Shown: in pieces, positions 6,023 through 10,002 of the stretch
Position numbering within the stretch: position 1 is the first letter of the stretch
Layout: each line of letters opens with the position of its first letter
Source of the DNA: Spirochaeta sp.
Lineage (GTDB): Bacteria > Spirochaetota > Spirochaetia > DSM-27196 > Alkalispirochaetaceae
Direction: 5' to 3'
Length of the DNA: 10,002 nt
NCBI GenBank assembly: GCA_007117185.1
Contig: SKHA01000171.1
Coordinates: 1-10,002 of the forward strand
The notes under the pieces: generated by a model
What the model saw: the letters and a program-made list of their open reading frames with translations, nothing else
Told to the model about the DNA's origin: nothing
Database searches by the model: none
Position numbers and translations under genes: made by a program

Positions 6023-7383
6023 GACATGGACAGATGGAATCCGGAACACGGACCCCCGTTGGGTCAGTACTGATCCTGCTTCTTGCGGTGCTGCTGATGG
6101 GTTGCCACTGGGAAGACCCGGAGTACTACAACCCTCTGGATCCCGGGGAAGACGCTGATATCTGGGTGTTTCTGGATCGTTTGGATCAGCGGGACACCCC
6201 ACTTGACCCGGTGATCCGGCAGGCCGTTGCGAGCTCCGGCGCGCCCACGAAGTTTTCTCTGGGTAGCCTCTGGGTGTGGGGGAACCAGCACGGGGGGGCG
6301 GTGAATACCCTGGAAGGGCTGGAGTTCTTTTCCCAGACGAACTGGCTCGGTCTGGAAAACGTCCAGCTTGAAAACGGTGTGGACCTGACGCCGCTGACGA
6401 GGATGCGGCGCCTGGAGAACCTCTTCCTTTCGGGAAACGGGTTTGACGACGCGACGGTGGCGAATATTCCACACATTTCGCAGCTGAAGCACCTGAGCCT
6501 TCGGGACAACCAGATAGCTGATGCAGCTGCGTTCATCCCCCTTATCGGCCAGTACGGAACCGCCCGTCTATCTGTAGAGATTGGAGGCAACCCCTTTCCG
6601 GTGGCCACGCTGTCCGCTCTCGGTGTGGCTCTCCAATCGCTTTCAGGGCTGAGCATCACCAGCCTCTCCGAGCCGATTTCGGACTTCGCTTTTCTGGTGG
6701 AGAACGAAACGATCCAGTGGTTGAATATCTCGTACAATGCTCTCCCGGAAGTTTTACAGGGCCTCAGCCGATTGCGCCGTCTGGAGCACCTGGAGCTCGC
6801 CGGAGCGGGGCTGGACAACACCCGCCTGGCCACCCTCCCGGTCTTTCCGGGACTCCGGCTACTCAACATCAGCGATAACGCGATCTCCAGCGGTCAGGAT
6901 ATTGCCACGTATCTGAGCAACTACGGCACGGGACGCTTGAACCTGAACGTTCGCGGAAACATTCTGGGTCCTGCCGAGCTCCAGGATTTCGCTGTGGCCC
7001 TGAATCAGCTTGAGTGGTTGTTTCTGGAGGTTCAAAACGCTGAACCGATATTGGACCTGAATTTCCTGCGTACAAACGCGACGATTCACGGACTGGGTCT
7101 GAGTATGATCACCTTTTCAGGTGGCCTGGAAAACCCCATCGATATCTCGGCGGTTTCCCGCCTTTCCGCGCTGGAATGGCTGGACATTGCGGATAACCAG
7201 GGCAACGAGATTCAGGGTCTGCAGGCGTTGCTGGAGCTGCCCCGGCTCCGGGAGGTGAACGTCTCCAACAGTTTCAATATGAGATTCGACATCCTTGATC
7301 AGCTGCTTGTTCGTGGGGTGTTCGTCCACGGGTATGATGGCCCTGCGGACCCAACCGATCCGAACGACCCCAACGCGCCATAG
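6019..7383 (+). CDS. Leucine-rich-repeat lipoprotein, translationally coupled to the PEGA protein
   Basis: Encodes 454 residues. The start is GTG 6019, overlapping the previous stop as GTGA, with GGGAGGA (6007-6013) 5 bases upstream; ATG 6034 is a weaker alternative. The signal peptide (V17-LILLLAVLLMG) ends in lipobox L26-M-G-C29. After Cys29 comes a short D/P/Y-rich segment with N-P-L-D-P (residues 38-42), a pattern seen in surface lipoproteins of several Gram-negative groups. Residues about 78-438 are leucine-rich repeats (for example L-S-L-R-D-N-Q-I, L-N-I-S-D-N-A-I), which form a curved binding surface, usually for proteins. The units form a larger nested duplication, annotated separately. 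The protein ends in a D-P-T-D-P-N-D-P tail. Only two lysines are present. Overlap suggests it is made in step with, and may bind, the PEGA protein; this is inferred. Confidence 0.88.
   Translation: MRHGQMESGTRTPVGSVLILLLAVLLMGCHWEDPEYYNPLDPGEDADIWVFLDRLDQRDTPLDPVIRQAVASSGAPTKFSLGSLWVWGNQHGGAVNTLEGLEFFSQTNWLGLENVQLENGVDLTPLTRMRRLENLFLSGNGFDDATVANIPHISQLKHLSLRDNQIADAAAFIPLIGQYGTARLSVEIGGNPFPVATLSALGVALQSLSGLSITSLSEPISDFAFLVENETIQWLNISYNALPEVLQGLSRLRRLEHLELAGAGLDNTRLATLPVFPGLRLLNISDNAISSGQDIATYLSNYGTGRLNLNVRGNILGPAELQDFAVALNQLEWLFLEVQNAEPILDLNFLRTNATIHGLGLSMITFSGGLENPIDISAVSRLSALEWLDIADNQGNEIQGLQALLELPRLREVNVSNSFNMRFDILDQLLVRGVFVHGYDGPADPTDPNDPNAP
6250..7332 (+). repeat. Nested LRR super-repeat: half, full, full, half units of about 125 residues
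   Basis: At protein level two full units align throughout: residues 126-248 begin LTRMRRLENLFLSG, and residues 249-378 begin LSRLRRLEHLELAG. Both share I-x-x-Y-G-T-x-R-L (175-183 and 299-307), then G-N near 190/313, E-P-I (218/342) and N-x-T-I (229/353). A third unit (379-438) starts VSRLSALEWLDIAD and stops halfway, at the Y-G-T-like point. Residues 78-125 match the second half of a unit. The corresponding DNA positions are about 6250, 6394, 6763, 7153 and 7332. The DNA copies have diverged strongly, so the duplication is old. Confidence 0.72.
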
Positions 7384-7415
7384 CGGACCGGTTTCCCGTC
7401 TCTCGTCCTCCCAAA

Positions 7416-7439
7416 GATTCGGTAATTATTCCACGAATC
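7416..7439. other. Short dyad upstream of the hnd-type operon promoter
   Basis: GATTCG (7416-7421) is complementary to CGAATC (7434-7439) around a 12-base AT-rich loop. It lies 33 bases after the LRR lipoprotein stop and just before the next promoter. There is no T-run after it, so it is not a convincing Rho-independent terminator. It may be an operator or a weak 3' stem for the upstream operon. Confidence 0.35.
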
Positions 7440-7442
7440 AGC

Positions 7443-7508
7443 TTGATAAATCCTGGAGTTCACGTTAATATCCGTTCGTTCACATAAAACCGACTAAACC
7501 GGCGGAGG
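7443..7508 (+). promoter_or_regulatory. Promoter, direct GTTCAC repeats and ribosome binding site of the hnd-type operon
   Basis: TTGATA (7443-7448) and TAATAT (7466-7471), separated by 17 bases, form a good sigma-70-type promoter, with transcription starting near 7478. The hexamer GTTCAC occurs twice, at 7458-7463 inside the spacer and at 7478-7483 over the start point, 20 bases apart, close to two DNA turns. TTCAC resembles half of a Rex redox-repressor site, but neither copy has the matching inverted half. GGAGG (7504-7508) lies 6 bases before the GTG start. The repressor role is inferred. Confidence 0.6.
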
Positions 7509-7514
7509 AATAGC

Positions 7515-8021
7515 GTGGCAATACAACAAACGGAAGAAAAGATTGTTTTTTCCGCAGATCTCATGAGTTTCATCAACGAATGGCAAGATAAACGGGGCAG
7601 TCTCATTATGATTCTCCATCGTCTGCAGCAGGAGTATCGATATCTCCCCACGGAGGTCCTCCTCAAGCTCAGCGAGGTGATCTCCGTACCGCTGGCCAAA
7701 ATCTTCGGAGTGGTGACCTTCTACCACTACTTCAAACAGACCAAGCCGGGAAAACACAAGATCGCCGTGTGCATGGGAACCGCCTGTTACCTGAAAGGTG
7801 CCGGGGACCTCATCAACGAGTTCGGCAACCTGATGGATGTCAAGGTGGACGAGACCACCGAAGACGGACAGTTCACCCTCGAGTCGGTGCGGTGTGTCGG
7901 ATGTTGCGGCCTCGCCCCGGTGGTCATGGTGGACGACGAGGTGTACGGCAAACTTGTCCCGGACAGCCTCCCGGGAATCGTGGCGGAATATCGCCAGAAC
8001 AGCAGCGAAGGAGCCGAGTAA
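7515..8021 (+). CDS. hndA: NuoE/HndA-type [2Fe-2S] subunit of an NAD(P)-linked hydrogenase-type complex
   Basis: Encodes 168 residues from GTG 7515, chosen for the GGAGG at 7504-7508. Residues 15-75 form the N-terminal helical domain typical of NuoE (L-I-M-I-L-H-R-L-Q-Q-E-Y-R-Y-L-P, then I-F-G-V-V-T-F-Y-H-Y-F). Residues 80-160 are the thioredoxin-like ferredoxin domain with all four ligands of one [2Fe-2S] cluster: C86 and C91 (C-M-G-T-A-C), C127 and C131 (C-V-G-C-C-G-L-A-P). Family role: it docks on the NuoF-type flavoprotein and takes part in electron transfer from or to NAD(P)H. It is cytoplasmic. The gene abuts the next one with a one-base overlap (TAATG). A subunit of respiratory complex I or of an NAD-linked formate dehydrogenase is possible, but the HndB-like neighbour favours an Hnd/Hyd hydrogenase. 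Confidence 0.93.
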   Translation: MAIQQTEEKIVFSADLMSFINEWQDKRGSLIMILHRLQQEYRYLPTEVLLKLSEVISVPLAKIFGVVTFYHYFKQTKPGKHKIAVCMGTACYLKGAGDLINEFGNLMDVKVDETTEDGQFTLESVRCVGCCGLAPVVMVDDEVYGKLVPDSLPGIVAEYRQNSSEGAE

Positions 8022-8413
8022 TGGCCAAGATGACACTGGAAGACCTGCGTAAACTGCGGGACGAGAAACGGCTGGAGCTGAACCGCCGCAAGGTGGACGA
8101 GAAAGCAGTAGAGGTGATTGTCGCTATGGGTACCAGCGGAATCGCTGCCGGAGCCAAGGCGACCCTGCAAGCGTTCATCGACGTTCTCAATGAAGAGGGA
8201 ATCGAGAACGCGGTGATCCGCCAGGCTGGTTCTCTGGGACTGGACCACGCCGAACCCACCGTGGAAGTCCGAATGATGGGCATGCCCGACACCATCTACG
8301 GGCAGGTGACCCCGGAAGTTGTCCGGGAGATCGTGGATTCCCACATCAAGCATCGCCAGCTTGTTGACAAGCACGTCTACGACCGGCCCGCGCCGGACAT
8401 GATCAAGGAGTAA
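8021..8413 (+). CDS. hndB: HndB-like (thioredoxin-like ferredoxin fold) subunit lacking all cysteines
   Basis: Encodes 130 residues. The start ATG 8021 shares its A with the previous TAA and has AAGGAG (8008-8013) 7 bases upstream. The sequence follows the HndB pattern: charged N-terminal helix (LEDLRKLRDEK), V-A-M-G-T-S-G-I-A-A-G-A (residues 34-45), I-R-Q-A-G-S-L-G-L (residues about 66-74), E-P-T-V-E-V, Y-G-Q-V-T-P-E, and a final helix I-V-D-S-H-I. In the family, as I recall it, these motifs carry cysteines (G-T-C-G and G-C-x-G-x-C). Here they are Ser, Ser and Asp, and no cysteine exists in the whole protein, so it cannot bind the usual cluster through cysteine. The frame is intact and conserved-looking, so it is not an obvious pseudogene. 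It is probably a structural or regulatory subunit of the complex with its neighbours. Confidence 0.85.
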   Translation: MAKMTLEDLRKLRDEKRLELNRRKVDEKAVEVIVAMGTSGIAAGAKATLQAFIDVLNEEGIENAVIRQAGSLGLDHAEPTVEVRMMGMPDTIYGQVTPEVVREIVDSHIKHRQLVDKHVYDRPAPDMIKE

Positions 8414-8416
8414 GGG

Positions 8417-10002
8417 ATGGCGTTTTCCAACTATTGTCTGGTCTGTGGCGGCACCGGCTGTGAGTCCAGTAAGTCCGACAAGATATATCACGAGCTGAAG
8501 CGCGTTGCTGAGGAGCGGGGCATCGAGTCGAGTGTTCAGATCGTCAAGACCGGCTGTTTCGGATTTTGCGAAAAGGGCCCCATCGTCAAAATTCTTCCGG
8601 ACGAATCGTTCTACGTGGACGTCACCGCCGAGGACGCCGCCGAGATTGTGGACGAGCACCTGATAAAGGGCCGCCGGGTTTCACGGTTGCTGATCCGGGA
8701 CGAAGAACGCAAGAAGCACCTCGAGACTGAGGACGATATCAGCTTCTACCAGAAGCAGGTCCGTATCGTCCTGAGAAACTGCGGTGTCATCAACCCCGAA
8801 GACATCACCGAGTACGTAGCCCGTGAGGGCTACGCCGCCCTGGAGAAGGTCCTCTTCGAGATGACTGACGACGACGTGATCAACGAACTGAAGACCTCCG
8901 GGCTTCGCGGTCGCGGCGGCGCCGGTTTCGCCACCTGGTTGAAGTGGAAGTTCACCAAAGACATAAAGGACAAAGCAGAACAGGTCTACGTGGTCTGTAA
9001 CGCCGACGAGGGAGACCCCGGCGCGTACATGGACCGCTCAACCCTGGAGGGGGACCCTCATTCCGTCCTGGAAGCGATGGCTATCGCCGGTTACACCTGC
9101 GGGGCCAACCAGGGCTACATCTACATCCGCGCAGAATACCCCCTGGCGATCAAGCGCCTGCAGACGGCGATGGAGCAGGCCAGAGAATACGGCCTCATGG
9201 GTAAGGATATCCTGGGAAGCGGTTTCGACTTCGACGTTGAGATCCGCCTGGGTGCCGGAGCCTTTGTCTGCGGCGAAGAGACGGCTCTTCTCGCTTCAAT
9301 CGAGGGCGAACGGGGAACCCCCAAACCGCGACCTCCCTTCCCGGCAGTCAAGGGGCTGTGGGGTATGCCCACGGTTATCAACAACGTCGAGACCTGGGCC
9401 AACATCCCCATGATCATCCTCCGGGGGGGCGAGTGGTTTGCCCGGATCGGTACGGAAAACTCCAAGGGAACCAAGGTCTTTGCCCTCACCGGCAAGATCA
9501 ATAACTCCGGCCTCATCGAGGTTCCCATGGGAACCACCCTGCGGGAGATCATCTACGATATCGGCGGTGGGATCCGCGGCGGTAAGGCGTTCAAGGCGGT
9601 TCAGACCGGCGGCCCCTCCGGCGGTGTGATCACTGCGGAGCATCTTGATACCCCCATCGACTTTGACAACCTGGTCTCACTCGGCTCGATGATGGGGTCC
9701 GGGGGAATGATCGTCATGGACGAGGACGACTGTATCGTCGACGTGACCAAGTTCTACCTGGAGTTCTCGGTGGAGGAGTCCTGCGGAAAGTGCGCCCCCT
9801 GCCGTATCGGCGGGCGCAAGATGTACGACCTGCTGAACAAGATCACCAGCGGCAACGGGGAGATGGAAGATATCGAGAAGCTGCGGGCGGTCGCCGTCTC
9901 GATGAAGAAGGCCTCCCTGTGCGGCCTCGGTCAGACTGCCGCCAACCCGGTGCTCTCCACGTTGAACTACTTCTACGATGAGTACCTGGCCCACATCCAG
10001 GA
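8417..10002 (+). CDS. hndC: NuoF/HndC-type NAD(P)H-binding flavoprotein subunit of a hydrogenase-type complex, 3' end missing
   Basis: The frame starts at ATG 8417, 3 bases after the preceding stop and 6 after AAGGAG (8405-8410), and stays open to the window end (528 codons visible). Residues 5-90 are a thioredoxin-like ferredoxin domain with ligands C10, C15, C47 and C51. Residues about 115-440 are the NuoF flavoprotein core: G162-L-R-G-R-G-G-A-G-F binds NADH/FMN, then N-A-D-E-G-D-P-G-A-Y and C-G-E-E-T-A-L-L. The [4Fe-4S] site is C456, C459, C462 (S-C-G-K-C-A-P-C) plus C502. The extra N-terminal domain separates it from complex I NuoF and matches HndC/HydB of NADH-linked, often electron-bifurcating, [FeFe]-hydrogenases. 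Such proteins usually end in a two-[4Fe-4S] domain, expected just past the window. It catalyses NAD(P)H oxidation or reduction through FMN in the cytoplasm. Confidence 0.94.
   Translation, partial: MAFSNYCLVCGGTGCESSKSDKIYHELKRVAEERGIESSVQIVKTGCFGFCEKGPIVKILPDESFYVDVTAEDAAEIVDEHLIKGRRVSRLLIRDEERKKHLETEDDISFYQKQVRIVLRNCGVINPEDITEYVAREGYAALEKVLFEMTDDDVINELKTSGLRGRGGAGFATWLKWKFTKDIKDKAEQVYVVCNADEGDPGAYMDRSTLEGDPHSVLEAMAIAGYTCGANQGYIYIRAEYPLAIKRLQTAMEQAREYGLMGKDILGSGFDFDVEIRLGAGAFVCGEETALLASIEGERGTPKPRPPFPAVKGLWGMPTVINNVETWANIPMIILRGGEWFARIGTENSKGTKVFALTGKINNSGLIEVPMGTTLREIIYDIGGGIRGGKAFKAVQTGGPSGGVITAEHLDTPIDFDNLVSLGSMMGSGGMIVMDEDDCIVDVTKFYLEFSVEESCGKCAPCRIGGRKMYDLLNKITSGNGEMEDIEKLRAVAVSMKKASLCGLGQTAANPVLSTLNYFYDEYLAHIQ

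Noticed and set aside
4028..6472. Minus-strand open frame of 814 codons opposite the PEGA gene
   Set aside because: It is very Pro/Gly/Arg-rich with no domain pattern and runs antisense through two well-supported genes. In GC-rich DNA, stop codons are rare opposite the favoured codon phase, so it is a shadow.
7459..7485. Full Rex operator in the hnd-type promoter
   Set aside because: Both TTCAC copies lack the inverted TTGTGAA half at the required spacing.
7769..8413. Longer version of the HndB-like protein starting at 7769
   Set aside because: The extra N-terminal part is a frame-shifted reading of hndA and is rich in Arg/Gly. ATG 8021 has a proper ribosome binding site and gives the family's length.
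7787..8659. Minus-strand open frame of 290 codons across the hnd-type genes
   Set aside because: It is antisense to three genes with clear family motifs and has no recognisable features of its own.
1..10002. CRISPR arrays, tRNA or rRNA genes, insertion sequences
   Set aside because: No spaced direct repeats of array type, no cloverleaf-like or rRNA-like sequence, and no transposase-like frame or flanking inverted repeats were seen.

Overview
The window comes from a GC-rich, probably anaerobic bacterium. Three traits hint at a spirochaete-type Gram-negative: a PEGA-domain envelope protein, lipoproteins with an N-P-x-D-P segment after the lipidated cysteine, and an Hnd/Hyd-type NADH-linked hydrogenase module. 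This placement is inference from gene content only; no rRNA or tRNA is present to settle it.

Region 1 (1-2424, + strand) is a tripartite tricarboxylate transporter (TTT) operon: the 3' end of the periplasmic binding protein tctC, then tctB and tctA. The 125-base tctC-tctB gap carries two perfect hairpins, which could let the binding protein be made in excess over the membrane subunits. Region 2 (2471-3394, - strand) is a LysR-type regulator convergent with tctA and a candidate regulator of the transporter. Region 3 (3395-4001) holds a divergent promoter region, a small lipoprotein gene of unknown function and its Rho-independent terminator.

Region 4 (4000-7383, + strand) is a two-gene envelope operon. 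A strong -35 box overlaps the preceding terminator tail, and the first start codon has no visible ribosome binding site. The first gene encodes a 661-residue exported protein with a TolB-N/FlgO-like region, a PEGA domain, a helical region and two Gly/Ala-rich membrane segments. The second, overlapping it by 4 bases, encodes a leucine-rich-repeat lipoprotein built from a large internal super-repeat. These proteins are nearly free of lysine.

Region 5 (7441-10002, + strand, running off the end) is the start of an electron-transfer operon: a NuoE/HndA-type [2Fe-2S] subunit, an HndB-like subunit and a NuoF/HndC-type flavoprotein. The genes are tightly packed behind a good promoter containing a direct GTTCAC repeat. 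The HndB-like protein contains no cysteine, so it cannot hold the iron-sulfur cluster expected for that fold. A catalytic subunit, probably an [FeFe]-hydrogenase, is expected just beyond the window. The best candidates for something undescribed are the coupled PEGA/LRR pair and the cysteine-free HndB-like subunit.
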